This document shows, one piece after another, positions 1 through 9,040 of a DNA stretch of 64,000 bases. This stretch comes from Thalassotalea_H sp040779345 (GTDB lineage: Bacteria; Pseudomonadota; Gammaproteobacteria; Enterobacterales; Alteromonadaceae), in NCBI GenBank assembly GCA_040779345.1, contig JBFONU010000002.1, forward strand, positions 1-64,000, read 5' to 3'. The first letter of the stretch is position 1, and every line of letters begins with the position of its first letter. The notes below the pieces were generated by a model. That model was not told where the DNA came from. It was given only the letters and a program-made list of their open reading frames with translations, and searched no databases. The position numbers and the translations under genes were made by a program.

Positions 1-150
1 TAAAATCAACATAATGTGAGTGCCCACACAAATTGCATGATAACTAATTGTTAAAGAACGATACTTTGACTCTTATTTGAGAAGGTACCTGTTAAACATC
101 TCATTCGTGTTTAACGTGTCGCTGTAGGCCTTGCCTCAAGCGAGATGCGC
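1..150 (-). other. 16S rRNA operon leader (rRNA gene lies off the left edge)
   Basis: Read on the minus strand, this is a typical gammaproteobacterial rrn leader. The antiterminator boxA core GTTCTTTAACAA (positions 48-59) is followed by a block close to the E. coli leader motif TGTGTGGGCACTC (about positions 17-29). The 16S gene would begin beyond position 1, so only its leader is present. Leader assignment is by recognition of the boxA and the downstream conserved block; no part of mature 16S is visible. Confidence 0.85.
48..60 (-). promoter_or_regulatory. rrn boxA antitermination site
   Basis: The minus strand reads GTTCTTTAACAA, close to the E. coli rrn boxA context TGCTCTTTAACAA. It would load the NusB/NusE antitermination complex on pre-rRNA. 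It lies about 95 bp after the downstream rRNA promoter, a normal arrangement. Confidence 0.8.
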
Positions 151-178
151 ATTCTACGCACCTGAGTTTTAATGTCAA
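151..178 (-). promoter_or_regulatory. rRNA operon promoter, downstream (P2-like)
   Basis: The minus strand shows TTGACA (178-173), a 16-bp spacer and TAGAAT (156-151), followed by a GC-rich discriminator GCGCATC. A 16-bp spacer and GC-rich discriminator are typical of stringently controlled rRNA promoters. Confidence 0.8.
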
Positions 179-320
179 CATTTTATTTAAAGTTTTTTGA
201 ACTTTCTTTGCAGAAGATTGAAAAAACGTTTTAAAACATTATCTCGCGATTTATCCATCAATACTGATAACTAAACCGTGTAAAACTCGCTTCTCAGGTC
301 TCCCTGAAGAAGTGGAGCGC

Positions 321-348
321 ATTTTAGGGATTTTTCAGCTCACGTCAA
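321..348 (-). promoter_or_regulatory. rRNA operon promoter, upstream (P1-like)
   Basis: The minus strand shows TTGACG (348-343), a 16-bp spacer and TAAAAT (326-321), followed by GCGCTCC. Immediately upstream (349-440) is a very AT-rich stretch that could serve as an UP element. With the downstream promoter it makes the tandem P1/P2 arrangement usual for rrn operons. The rest of 350-583 shows no gene; it must also carry the yrdA promoter, which I cannot place. Confidence 0.75.
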
Positions 349-583
349 CAAGTTTTTTAATTTAATTGAAATATTTCGTTTGTTCGGTCATTTATCATAC
401 AAGCCTTATTTTTATTGGGTTTTATTTATTCAATTTAGATAAAATTTACCCAGTTGAATGAGCAACGACTTACTTGCTCCTCTCTTTCTCACTTCACCAA
501 ACATTCGTTATATTCAATATGTTTTTATTCAATAACGCTTATTTGTTAAGATAAACAAACAAATTGATAACCTAATAGCCATT

Positions 584-1129
584 ATGAATAAAACAAAATT
601 TCGTTCGTATAAAAATATAAGCCCTAAAGTCGGTGTGAATGTCTATGTTGATGAGTCTTCAATTCTTGTTGGTGATATATCGATTGGAGACGATGTCAGT
701 ATTTGGCCTTTAGTTGCCGCCAGGGGTGATGTAAACAAAATCACTATTGGAGATAGAACTAATATTCAAGATGGCACAATATTACATGTGACTAGACATT
801 CAAAGCATCAACCGGCAGGATTCCCTTTAGTTATAGGTAATGATGTCACTGTAGGACATCACTGTATGTTACATGGTTGTCAGTTAGGCAGCAGAATTTT
901 AGTTGGTATGGGTGCCATCATTATGGATGGTACTGTGGTAGAAGATGATGTGTTTATTGGTGCAGGCACGGTAGTTCCACCCAATAAAACGCTAAGAAGT
1001 GGCTACTTGTATGTAGGCAATCCGATGAAAGAGGCTCGCCCACTTAAAGACAGTGAGTTAGCGTTTTTGAAAGAGTCCGCAGTAAATTATGTTAACTTAA
1101 AAAATGAATATCTCGCTGAAAGTACCTAA
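584..1129 (+). CDS. yrdA: Gamma-class carbonic anhydrase family protein YrdA
   Basis: A left-handed beta-helix hexapeptide-repeat protein of 181 aa, close in length and sequence to E. coli YrdA. The metal-site histidines of the gamma carbonic anhydrase fold are visible: H68 in the LHVT motif, then H92 and H97 in GHHCMLHGC. The RGD signature is at 48-50. Family members form trimers with zinc or iron between subunits; hydratase activity of YrdA itself is uncertain. It lies next to a DUF1488 gene and aroE, a neighbourhood also seen near E. coli aroE. No strong ribosome binding site precedes the ATG, but the N-terminus aligns with the family. Confidence 0.93.
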   Translation: MNKTKFRSYKNISPKVGVNVYVDESSILVGDISIGDDVSIWPLVAARGDVNKITIGDRTNIQDGTILHVTRHSKHQPAGFPLVIGNDVTVGHHCMLHGCQLGSRILVGMGAIIMDGTVVEDDVFIGAGTVVPPNKTLRSGYLYVGNPMKEARPLKDSELAFLKESAVNYVNLKNEYLAEST

Positions 1130-1134
1130 GCCAC

Positions 1135-1371
1135 TCAGTCTTTCAGTTTGATATGTATCTCTGTTCCTTCTGGCTCATTTTTTTCGAGCCAGAGTTCAGC
1201 AATGTCTTCTAAATCAAATTTAGTACAACTATCTATTTCCTGTAAACGACCCAAAGAAAATGAATGGAAGTAGATTGTGATAGTTTGTCCTGACAATATT
1301 GCTGTAAAGCACCAGGCCTGATGTTCGCTGTTAAACACAAGATCATCATTAAATAGTATGGCTTGATTCAC
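1135..1371 (-). CDS. yrdB: DUF1488 family protein (YrdB-like)
   Basis: A small 78-aa acidic protein resembling the DUF1488/YrdB family that follows aroE in enterobacteria. Its start overlaps the end of aroE by 4 bp, implying translational coupling. Its stop lies only 5 bp from the convergent yrdA stop. No catalytic motif is visible and the function of the family is unknown. Confidence 0.8.
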   Translation of the reverse strand: MNQAILFNDDLVFNSEHQAWCFTAILSGQTITIYFHSFSLGRLQEIDSCTKFDLEDIAELWLEKNEPEGTEIHIKLKD

Positions 1372-2183
1372 CCTAACATCTCTTTTCGTAATAATGACAA
1401 TACACTTGCAGTGTCAGGTTTTACTTTACGCCAAATATCAAAACTCACTGCAGCTTGACCAACTAGCATACCTAAGCCATCAATTGTTTTTTTAGCACTG
1501 CATTGTTGAGCAAGCTTTAGAAATGGCGTCAACTCTTTACTATAAGTCATGTCGTAACATGTGACATTTGGTTGAATCGCGCTTGCAGATATAGGTATAG
1601 CTTGGCCATGCAATCCTGCTGAGGTCGCATTGATAATAACATCAAAAGATTGATCAGCAACTTCGTCAAAAGAGCAAGAAGATAGAGGTTGTTCTTGATA
1701 TTGCTCAACGATGCGCTGTGCTTTTGAAACTGTTCTATTTGCGATAACAAGTTTTGTAGGCTTTTGTTCTAGTAACGGAAGGACAACACCTTTAGCTGCT
1801 CCGCCTGCCCCGAGTAATAATATCTTTTGCTGATAGAGTTCAACATCATTCGTTAATAGGTCATTCACTAAGCCGTCCCCATCAGTCGTATCACCGTAAA
1901 TTTTTCCATCAATAAACGATAAGGTATTCACAGCGCCAGCAAGCTGAGCACGATCGGTAAGATGATGACAAAGTTTCATCGCTTCTTCTTTAAAGGGCGC
2001 GGTGACATTCGCTCCTTTACCACCAGCTTTTATGAAATGCTCAACAGCTTGTTTAAATTCACCTAACTCAACAAATTCACGTTGATAATGCATCGCTTGT
2101 TGTGTTTGTTTTGCAAAATTTTGATGTATAAAGGGTGATCGGGATTGTTTAATAGGATTACCAAAAACGCGATATTGATCCAT
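1368..2183 (-). CDS. aroE: Shikimate dehydrogenase
   Basis: Reduces 3-dehydroshikimate to shikimate with NADPH in the aromatic amino acid pathway. The protein has the shikimate-binding start NPIKQSRSP, the catalytic-lysine motif NVTAPFKEEA and the Rossmann loop GAGGAAKG. I place the start at 2183 (MDQYRVFGNP), which matches the family N-terminus. The open frame reaches 2246, but those extra 21 residues are cysteine-rich and unlike AroE. The resulting 271 aa is the usual length. It overlaps the downstream DUF1488 gene. Confidence 0.96.
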   Translation of the reverse strand: MDQYRVFGNPIKQSRSPFIHQNFAKQTQQAMHYQREFVELGEFKQAVEHFIKAGGKGANVTAPFKEEAMKLCHHLTDRAQLAGAVNTLSFIDGKIYGDTTDGDGLVNDLLTNDVELYQQKILLLGAGGAAKGVVLPLLEQKPTKLVIANRTVSKAQRIVEQYQEQPLSSCSFDEVADQSFDVIINATSAGLHGQAIPISASAIQPNVTCYDMTYSKELTPFLKLAQQCSAKKTIDGLGMLVGQAAVSFDIWRKVKPDTASVLSLLRKEMLG

Positions 2184-2381
2184 AACTGCTGACAAGTTAA
2201 TGATGTATGAAATAAGGGTATAACAATGAGAGCAATAAAAACACAAAAAAACAGCTGCTAGTTAAGGATAGAACCTGTATTTTTTGTTATGTGTTATAAA
2301 ATATTCAACTTAAAATTTGTAGCAAAGCTTCACAGCGATAACCGTAGGGACTATATCAATACAAAGAGAAGAAATATTACT

Positions 2382-2777
2382 TTATAACATGGTGAATATT
2401 TTATATCCCCATACTACAAAAAAATAAACAATCGCAATAAAAACTGCCGCAGAGCCTAAATCTTTCGCACGCCCACTTAATTCATGATGCTCTAAGCCGA
2501 TACGATCGACTACCGCTTCAATCCCTGTATTCAGTAACTCCGCAACTAAAATCAAAAATAAGCCCGAAATTAACACAGCAAATTCTGCAACACTCACGGC
2601 GAGATAACCAGATAAAGGAACCAATACGATACTTAGCCAAACATATTGTCGAAAGGCTATTTCGTACTGATAAGCTGCTTTTAGCCCCAGTAAACTATGG
2701 CGAATTGCTGGAACAAGTCGACCAAGTTGAGTGGGAGGGTGATTTATTGACAAAACATTAATCCTGTCTATGCTCAA
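2382..2777 (-). CDS. dgkA: Diacylglycerol kinase, prokaryotic DgkA type
   Basis: An integral inner-membrane kinase that phosphorylates diacylglycerol to phosphatidic acid, recycling lipid released by membrane-derived oligosaccharide synthesis. The 131-aa protein carries the family signature ELLNTGIEAVVDRIG (about 81-95), with catalytic glutamate and Asn, followed by HELSGRAKDLGSAAV. Three hydrophobic helices are visible (about 46-62, 65-80 and 108-128). The roughly 20-residue N-terminal extension before the amphipathic helix is a little longer than in E. coli. It stands alone, divergent from the GGDEF gene. Confidence 0.93.
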   Translation of the reverse strand: MSIDRINVLSINHPPTQLGRLVPAIRHSLLGLKAAYQYEIAFRQYVWLSIVLVPLSGYLAVSVAEFAVLISGLFLILVAELLNTGIEAVVDRIGLEHHELSGRAKDLGSAAVFIAIVYFFVVWGYKIFTML

Positions 2778-2867
2778 AATAAAGATGAATTACTTTCTAA
2801 TACTAGTAAGGAATGAATCAGTGTCATTCTCCTACTATCAGAATATACACAGTCAAATAATATTATA

Positions 2868-3836
2868 ATGTTAACTAGAAGTACACTTCACCGCAAAATT
2901 CTATGTGTAATACCTGCTTTTGCGGCAATCACTATATTACCTATCGCTATTTATAGAGTAATTCAAGCCGACTGGATGATTGCAACATTAGATTTTTGTC
3001 TGTTTTTTCTGATGCTAGTAATCGGTTATAACGCATTTAAAAACAACAATATTGATAAATTAAAAAAACTCTTTTGTCTACTCGCAATAACAGGAACTTT
3101 AGCCACTATACACCTCAAAGGTGCTGGGCAAATTTACTGGAGTTTTCCAACCATAGCTATCATATTTTATCTATTAAAAGTAAAACTAGCATTCATTGTA
3201 TCTATCATCTCAATCATAAGTTACACCGTTTTAATGTCTCCACTAGTCTCATTGTTTACTACAGTTATTTTAGTCATCACCCAAGTTGTAACCGCAGCTT
3301 GTGCCTTTGCTTTTAGCTATGAAACAAACAAGCAAAACAAAGAGCTGATTCGTTTAACAAGATCCGACCCGCTTACTCAAGCATACAATCGCAGAGCATT
3401 TAATGAAATTTTGCAATCTAAATTAGATGAATTTCAACGTCATCCTGAGCCTACTAGTATGATTTTATTAGATATTGACTATTTCAAACAAATCAATGAC
3501 CAATTTGGTCACCAGCAAGGTGATGAGGTACTCCAACAGTTATGTGAATGTATAATGCTTAGGTTGAGAAAGAGTGATCACTTATTTAGAGTCGGTGGTG
3601 AAGAGTTTGTTATTCTTCCACACCATTCTGATTTAGAACAATCACGTATACTAGCAGATGCAATAAGAGCTGCAATTCAGGCTTATTGTTTTATTGAAAA
3701 CCACCCTATTACTATCTCTTGCGGTGTTTCCGAATACAAAGATAAAACAGAGAACCTAAAAGACTGGTACGCACGCACCGATAAAGCACTCTATAGAGCG
3801 AAAACTACCCGCAACCAGGTGTGTGTTACTGACTAG
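2868..3836 (+). CDS. Membrane-anchored diguanylate cyclase (GGDEF)
   Basis: The N-terminal half (about 12-150) is hydrophobic with roughly five or six membrane helices and no recognisable sensor domain. The C-terminal half is a GGDEF domain. The active-site motif is GGEEF (243-247), a functional variant. The product-inhibition I-site RxxD (RKSD, 234-237) sits exactly five residues before it, so an active, feedback-inhibited c-di-GMP synthase is predicted. The canonical domain start DPLTQAYNRRAF is at about 167. It is convergent with hemF, with 8 bp between the stops. The signal sensed is unknown. Confidence 0.92.
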   Translation: MLTRSTLHRKILCVIPAFAAITILPIAIYRVIQADWMIATLDFCLFFLMLVIGYNAFKNNNIDKLKKLFCLLAITGTLATIHLKGAGQIYWSFPTIAIIFYLLKVKLAFIVSIISIISYTVLMSPLVSLFTTVILVITQVVTAACAFAFSYETNKQNKELIRLTRSDPLTQAYNRRAFNEILQSKLDEFQRHPEPTSMILLDIDYFKQINDQFGHQQGDEVLQQLCECIMLRLRKSDHLFRVGGEEFVILPHHSDLEQSRILADAIRAAIQAYCFIENHPITISCGVSEYKDKTENLKDWYARTDKALYRAKTTRNQVCVTD

Positions 3837-3844
3837 TGAAGATA

Positions 3845-4753
3845 TTACTTTAACCAATTTCTAGGGACTAAATATTCCGCTAACTTAGCTTCGGCGCTCT
3901 CAGCATCCGGTTGATAATTGTATTCCCAACGCGCCAGTGGTGGCATCGACATTAAGATTGACTCAGTGCGGCCACCTGACTGTAAACCAAACAGGGTGCC
4001 TCGATCAAAAACCAAGTTAAATTCAACATAACGGCCACGGCGATATAATTGAAATTGTCTATGTGAGTCATTAAATTCAGTGTCTTTTCGCTTATTGATT
4101 ATAGGTACATAAGCATCGATAAAGCCTTGCCCTACCGCTTTGATATAATCTAAACACGTTTCAAAATCCCACTGATTCAAATCATCAAAAAATAAGCCTC
4201 CGACACCACGTGTTTCATCACGGTGCTTTAAATAGAAGTATTCATCACACCATTTCTTATGTTCATCATAAAGGGTATCACCAAAAGGCTGACATAAATC
4301 TTTCGCCGTTTGATGCCAATGCACAACGTCATCTTTAAACGGGTAAAAGGGCGTTAAATCAAAGCCTCCACCAAACCACCAAACAGGTTTTTCACCGTCT
4401 TTTTCCGCAATAAAAAAACGCACATTGGCGTGAGATGTGGGAATAAAAGGATTTTTAGGATGGATCACTAAAGACACACCACACGCTTTCCATGTTCTCC
4501 CAGCCAATTCAGGGCGATGAGCAGTTGCTGATGGAGGTAATTTATCACCTGAAACTTCGGAAAAATTTACCCCCCCTTGTTCGATCACGCTACCATTAGT
4601 TAGAACGCGCGTACGACCACCGCCGCCTTCTGCACGTTTCCAATTATCTTCAACGAATTTACCACTGCCATCAGCTACTTCGAGTGCTTGGCATATAGTG
4701 TTCTGTAACTGCTTTAGAAAATCGACAACTTGATTAATGTTTACTTGGCTCAT
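3845..4753 (-). CDS. hemF: Oxygen-dependent coproporphyrinogen III oxidase
   Basis: Cytosolic enzyme of heme biosynthesis that oxidatively decarboxylates coproporphyrinogen III to protoporphyrinogen IX using O2. The 302-aa protein matches aerobic HemF throughout, with blocks such as WWFGGGFDLTPFYP, GLFFDDLN, RRGRYVEFNLVFDRGT and FGLQSGGRTESILMSMPP. It overlaps the 3' end of tsaC by 4 bp, so the two are co-translated. The tsaC-hemF pairing is common in gammaproteobacteria. Confidence 0.98.
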   Translation of the reverse strand: MSQVNINQVVDFLKQLQNTICQALEVADGSGKFVEDNWKRAEGGGGRTRVLTNGSVIEQGGVNFSEVSGDKLPPSATAHRPELAGRTWKACGVSLVIHPKNPFIPTSHANVRFFIAEKDGEKPVWWFGGGFDLTPFYPFKDDVVHWHQTAKDLCQPFGDTLYDEHKKWCDEYFYLKHRDETRGVGGLFFDDLNQWDFETCLDYIKAVGQGFIDAYVPIINKRKDTEFNDSHRQFQLYRRGRYVEFNLVFDRGTLFGLQSGGRTESILMSMPPLARWEYNYQPDAESAEAKLAEYLVPRNWLK

Positions 4754-5295
4754 GCGCGAAACTGCTCTCCGGTTAAAGCATCAATAATGGTTGATGGCTG
4801 AGTATACCCTAAGGTTTGCCCTTTAATAATAAAATCTATTTGATGTGTTAGCTTGCTGGAAAGTGCTTGCCAAATTCTGGCGGGCTCTTCGCCTGACAGG
4901 TTAGCACTAGTTGAAACAATCGGTTTATTCACTTGATTACACAAAGCAACGACGTCAGGCTGACTTGTTATACGAACGGCAATAGAGTCAAATTTTCCCG
5001 TTAAGAAATCATGACAGTTTTTATTTTTGGGTACCACTTGAGTAATACCATCAGGCCAACGAGATAGCATTGCTATCCGTTTATCTTGAGGGATTTGTTG
5101 ATCATCAATATACGGTAATAGTTGAGTGTAATTAGCTGCTAATAAAATAAGCCCTTTTTCAGCAGAACGATTTTTTAACGCTAATAGTTTTTTAACGGCT
5201 TCGTTATTGTCAGGATCACAACCTAAACCAAATACCGCCTCGGTTGGATAAGCAATTACCCCTCCCTGTAAAAAAGCATCGACTGCTGTTGTCAT
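4750..5295 (-). CDS. tsaC: Threonylcarbamoyl-AMP synthase (Sua5/YrdC family)
   Basis: Makes threonylcarbamoyl-AMP from threonine, bicarbonate and ATP, the first step of t6A37 tRNA modification. The 181-aa length matches TsaC rather than the longer Sua5. Motifs include GGVIAYPTEAVFGLGCD (about 11-27), the KNRSAEKGLILL block and PIVSTSANLSGEEPA. It heads the tsaC-hemF operon. In E. coli the same gene is beside aroE; here dgkA and a GGDEF gene lie between them. Confidence 0.96.
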   Translation of the reverse strand: MTTAVDAFLQGGVIAYPTEAVFGLGCDPDNNEAVKKLLALKNRSAEKGLILLAANYTQLLPYIDDQQIPQDKRIAMLSRWPDGITQVVPKNKNCHDFLTGKFDSIAVRITSQPDVVALCNQVNKPIVSTSANLSGEEPARIWQALSSKLTHQIDFIIKGQTLGYTQPSTIIDALTGEQFRA

Positions 5296-5375
5296 AATAA
5301 AAAGTAAATTGAATTAAGATAGCAAGGATTATACGGCGTTTTTAAAGCGGATGTTAATGAATAAATTAAACAAAC

Positions 5376-5399
5376 ACGAGCAAAGGTTGCTTTGCTCGT
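5376..5399 (-). terminator. Intrinsic terminator of the acyl-CoA ligase gene
   Basis: A perfect 10-bp stem ACGAGCAAAG / CTTTGCTCGT with a GTTG loop lies 22 bp past the ligase stop. It is followed on the minus strand by a T-rich GTTTGTTT tract. Confidence 0.8.
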
Positions 5400-5420
5400 T
5401 TATTTGATCGAAATAGCCAT

Positions 5421-7055
5421 TTATTCAGCAAATAGCTCTTTTACTTTTTCGCGCAATATAAATTTTTGAATTTTACCAGTCGATGTTTTGGGTAATTCAC
5501 TAAAAACAATCGTTTTAGGCGCTTTAAAGTTCGCCATATGTTCACGACAAAAATCAATAATTTCCTGCTCCGTTAATGACTTACCTTCTTTTAAACCGAC
5601 AAAAGCACAAGGTGTTTCACCCCATTTTTCATCTTTACGTGCAACCACCGCAGCTTCCATTATTGAAGGATGTTGGTAAAGAACGCTTTCTACCTCCACC
5701 GAGGAGATATTTTCCCCGCCAGAAATAATAATATCTTTTGATCGATCACGAATTTCGATAAAGCCATCCGGGTGTTTTACCGCCAAATCACCTGAATGGA
5801 ACCATCCCCCCTTAAACGCTTCAACGGTTGCGGTATCATTTTTCAAATACCCTTTCATAGTGGTGTTACCGCGAAACATAATTTCACCTATGGTTTCAGC
5901 ATCACTAGGAACAACTTCCATCGTATCAGGGTCAAGCACATCAACGTCTTCTTGCGTTGGATAGCGCACTCCTTGTCTTGCTTTTAACGCTGCTCGCTCA
6001 TCATCACTACGATCATTCCACTCCTCTTTCCACTCGCTCACAACGCAAGGGCCGTAAACCTCGGTAAGACCGTAGCCCTGAGTGATATCAAAGCCTCTAC
6101 TTTCCATACCTTTTATTACCGCCGCTGGAGGCGGAGCACCAGCTGTCATGATACTTATGCCACGAGGAACTTGATCTAAAAGCCTTTCATCTGCATTTAA
6201 GATCATGTTGAGGACGATGGGAGCACCACAAAAGTGACTCACATTGTGATCAATTAAGCTATTGATAATAGCGTTCGCCTCAACTTGGCGCAGACAAACT
6301 TGTGTCCCCCCCATGGCAACTACCGTCCAAGGAAAACACCAACCATTGCAATGAAACATCGGCAAGGTCCATAAATACACTGATTTGTTATTTAATGGCC
6401 AAATCATATTATTACCCACCGCATTTAAATAAGCACCACGATGTGAATAAACCACACCTTTAGGATTCCCAGTAGTGCCCGAAGTATAATTTAAAGCCAG
6501 TCCTTGCCATTCATCGTCAATGCAACTTCCTTGAAAGTGCTCATCTCCTTCAGCTAATAATGCTTGATACTCAATACTGCCGATACACTCAGCTTCTTCA
6601 CAATCAACATCATCGTCAATATCAATGACTAAAGGGTTTCGTGAACACAGGGCTAATGCTTTTTTGACGACGGGTGCAAAAGCTGTATCGGTGAGTAATA
6701 CGTCACATTCGCCATGATCTAAAATAAAGGCAATCGCTTGTGCGTCTAAACGAATGTTAATCGAATTAAGAATGGCGCCAGTTAATGGCACGCCATAGTG
6801 CGCATCTAAAAAAGCAGGGATATTTGCAGCAATGATACTAACAGTATCTCCCTTCTTAACACCACGTTGTACCAATGAAGATGCGAGTCTATTGACATTA
6901 TTACGATATTCTCGGTAAGTGATTTTTTGCTGACCATGAATAATGGCCACTTTGTTAGGGTAAACATCAGCGGTGCGGTTTAAAAAGTTGATAGGCGATA
7001 ATGGCTGATTATTTGCAGCGACTTTATCTAACCCTTGATTATAAATATTACTCAT
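5421..7055 (-). CDS. AMP-forming acyl-CoA synthetase (fatty acid-CoA ligase family)
   Basis: Activates a carboxylic acid through an acyl-adenylate and transfers it to CoA. All hallmark motifs are present in 544 aa: the phosphate loop YTSGTTGNPKG (about 190-200), GYGLTE (about 330), the hinge region GWFHSGDLAV (about 416-425) and the catalytic-lysine motif KTSTGKIQKF (about 525-534). Overall it resembles medium-chain or AlkK-like ligases more than FadD proper. The chain length cannot be read from sequence. It is monocistronic, with its own terminator. Confidence 0.9.
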   Translation of the reverse strand: MSNIYNQGLDKVAANNQPLSPINFLNRTADVYPNKVAIIHGQQKITYREYRNNVNRLASSLVQRGVKKGDTVSIIAANIPAFLDAHYGVPLTGAILNSINIRLDAQAIAFILDHGECDVLLTDTAFAPVVKKALALCSRNPLVIDIDDDVDCEEAECIGSIEYQALLAEGDEHFQGSCIDDEWQGLALNYTSGTTGNPKGVVYSHRGAYLNAVGNNMIWPLNNKSVYLWTLPMFHCNGWCFPWTVVAMGGTQVCLRQVEANAIINSLIDHNVSHFCGAPIVLNMILNADERLLDQVPRGISIMTAGAPPPAAVIKGMESRGFDITQGYGLTEVYGPCVVSEWKEEWNDRSDDERAALKARQGVRYPTQEDVDVLDPDTMEVVPSDAETIGEIMFRGNTTMKGYLKNDTATVEAFKGGWFHSGDLAVKHPDGFIEIRDRSKDIIISGGENISSVEVESVLYQHPSIMEAAVVARKDEKWGETPCAFVGLKEGKSLTEQEIIDFCREHMANFKAPKTIVFSELPKTSTGKIQKFILREKVKELFAE

Positions 7056-7384
7056 AACCTTTCCTCATATCATGTGAAGACAGCAACATTGGCTATCTTT
7101 TCTCATTTATATTCGGTTATTTTACGTACATTTTTAAATCTACATATCCTCCTTTAGTCTAACAGTGTCGACAATAAATATATAAACCTTAGATAAAATG
7201 AAACCCCATGCTTAAATTCCGTTTAAATTGTCTACAAAATAAAACGAAAAGCGTTTACTTCTTTCACATAAAGAATCGCAGGTTAATATTTCCGTATTTA
7301 TCCAAACAAAGGTATAATACGCGGCTTATTTAATTGGCGAGCATCGCCGCTATTTCTGTAACTATTAAAGCAAGGTGAAACATC
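7056..7384 (+). promoter_or_regulatory. Divergent intergenic region with the purE promoter
   Basis: 329 bp between the ligase gene (minus) and purE (plus). A good -10 box TATAAT lies at 7313-7318, with only a weak -35 (TTCCGT) at 7290-7295. The purE start is 67 bp downstream of the -10 box. I looked for a PurR operator and found only a poor partial match near 7240, which I do not call. Confidence 0.5.
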
Positions 7385-7867
7385 ATGAAAGTGGGTATTA
7401 TCATGGGGTCAAAATCTGATTGGCCAACAATGAAACACGCAACAGACATGTTAGATTTATTAAAGGTTTCGTATGAAACAAAAGTGGTTTCTGCTCATAG
7501 AACCCCTCACTTGTTAGCCGAATATGCAGAAAGTGCTAAAGATAGAGGCATCAAAGTGATTATTGCTGGTGCTGGTGGTGCAGCTCACTTACCAGGTATG
7601 GCGGCTGCATTCACGCCATTACCCGTGCTTGGTGTTCCTGTACAGTCAAAAGCCTTAAATGGCCAAGACTCTTTGTTATCTATTGTACAAATGCCTAAAG
7701 GTATTGCTGTTGGAACATTGGCAATAGGTACCGCTGGCGCTGCAAATGCAGGTTTACTTGCCGCACAAATTCTAGGTACTCATAACCCAGAGATAATGGA
7801 AAACATTGAAGCGTTCAGGAAGGAACAAACGGAAACAATTTTAAATAATCCAAATCCCGCTGAATAG
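7385..7867 (+). CDS. purE: N5-carboxyaminoimidazole ribonucleotide mutase
   Basis: Class I PurE converts N5-CAIR to CAIR in purine synthesis, acting after PurK. The 160-aa protein begins MKVGIIMGSKSDW and contains the catalytic-histidine motif SAHRTPH (36-42). The GAGGAAHLPGM substrate loop follows. It is 10 bp upstream of purK and clearly co-transcribed with it. A good GGTGAAAC leader sits just before the ATG. Confidence 0.98.
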   Translation: MKVGIIMGSKSDWPTMKHATDMLDLLKVSYETKVVSAHRTPHLLAEYAESAKDRGIKVIIAGAGGAAHLPGMAAAFTPLPVLGVPVQSKALNGQDSLLSIVQMPKGIAVGTLAIGTAGAANAGLLAAQILGTHNPEIMENIEAFRKEQTETILNNPNPAE

Positions 7868-7877
7868 GCCGAAATTA

Positions 7878-9035
7878 ATGAAAAAAGTTTTAGTATTAGG
7901 TGCAGGACAATTAGCCCGAATGATGGATTTAGCGGGCTCCCCTTTAAATATGGATATAAAAGCATTTGATGTACGCACTAATAAAGTGGTACACCCTATT
8001 GCACCAGAACATATCTATGGGGATTTATCCGCCGGTATTGCTGAAACTGATGTTATCACCGCTGAATTTGAACATGTTGCTCATGATGTACTTAAGCAAT
8101 GCCAAGACTCAGGTAAACTTTTACCAAATAGCCAAGCAATAAAAATTGGTGGTGATCGCCGACTTGAAAAAACATTACTCGCATCTTGTGATGTCGCTAA
8201 TGCTCAGCACTTTATCATTCATAATGAAAGCGATTTTGCACATGCCATAAAGTCACTCACTTTACCTATTATTTTTAAAAGTGCACTTGATGGCTATGAT
8301 GGAAAAGGCCAATGGCGATTAAAATCACTTGAGCAATCAGCCAGTATTTGGCAAGAGATGAATGACTTTATCAAGGAGTCTAACTCTTCTGTACCGCAAG
8401 GTATTATCGCCGAAGAAATGGTTCCATTTGATCGAGAAGTGTCGCTTATTGGCGCTAGAAGTACCACAGGTGAAATTGCCGTTTATCCATTAACCGAAAA
8501 CCATCACACAGGTGGTGTGTTAAGTGTTTCTGTTGCAGCACCGGTTGATGACGCACTTCAGGCACAAGCACATGAGGTTTTTACCAAGCTTTCGGAAAAG
8601 CTCGACTATGTTGGCATACTCGCCATTGAATTTTTTCAAGTAGGCCAACAACTCTTAGTTAATGAAATTGCACCACGCGTGCATAACTCTGGTCACTGGA
8701 CTCAACAAGGTGCTGACACCTGCCAATTTGAAAATCATTTACGTGCCATTTGTGGTCTTCCTTTAGGCAATTGTGCTTTAGTCAGGCCGACAGCTATGGT
8801 CAACATTTTGGGTGAAGATACAGTGCCTGATGAAGTATTAACGATACCCAGTTTGACCTTGCACTGGTACGAGAAAGAAAAACGTGCCGGTCGAAAAATG
8901 GGTCATATTAATCTTTGTGGTAAAGATGAGTTACAGCTTGCCCAACGATTAACACAATTAGCCAGCATATTAGATAAAAATGCGTTTGCTGATTTAGACG
9001 ATTTTGCTCAAAACTATTTAGGAAAAGTCTCTTAA
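7878..9035 (+). CDS. purK: N5-carboxyaminoimidazole ribonucleotide synthase
   Basis: An ATP-grasp ligase that carboxylates AIR with bicarbonate and ATP, feeding PurE. The 385-aa protein has the N-terminal VLGAGQLARM motif, the ATP-grasp core FKSALDGYDGKGQW and the C-terminal EIAPRVHNSGHWTQ signature. It is slightly longer than E. coli PurK (355 aa). It is the second gene of the purEK operon. A small MITE-like repeat follows its stop immediately. Confidence 0.97.
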   Translation: MKKVLVLGAGQLARMMDLAGSPLNMDIKAFDVRTNKVVHPIAPEHIYGDLSAGIAETDVITAEFEHVAHDVLKQCQDSGKLLPNSQAIKIGGDRRLEKTLLASCDVANAQHFIIHNESDFAHAIKSLTLPIIFKSALDGYDGKGQWRLKSLEQSASIWQEMNDFIKESNSSVPQGIIAEEMVPFDREVSLIGARSTTGEIAVYPLTENHHTGGVLSVSVAAPVDDALQAQAHEVFTKLSEKLDYVGILAIEFFQVGQQLLVNEIAPRVHNSGHWTQQGADTCQFENHLRAICGLPLGNCALVRPTAMVNILGEDTVPDEVLTIPSLTLHWYEKEKRAGRKMGHINLCGKDELQLAQRLTQLASILDKNAFADLDDFAQNYLGKVS

Positions 9036-9040
9036 ACTAA

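Noticed and set aside
2184..2246. 21-residue upstream extension of aroE
   Set aside because: Cysteine-rich and unlike AroE; the family N-terminus begins at 2183.
7235..7260. PurR-like operator upstream of purE
   Set aside because: Only partial match to the PurR consensus, with wrong spacing of the half-sites.
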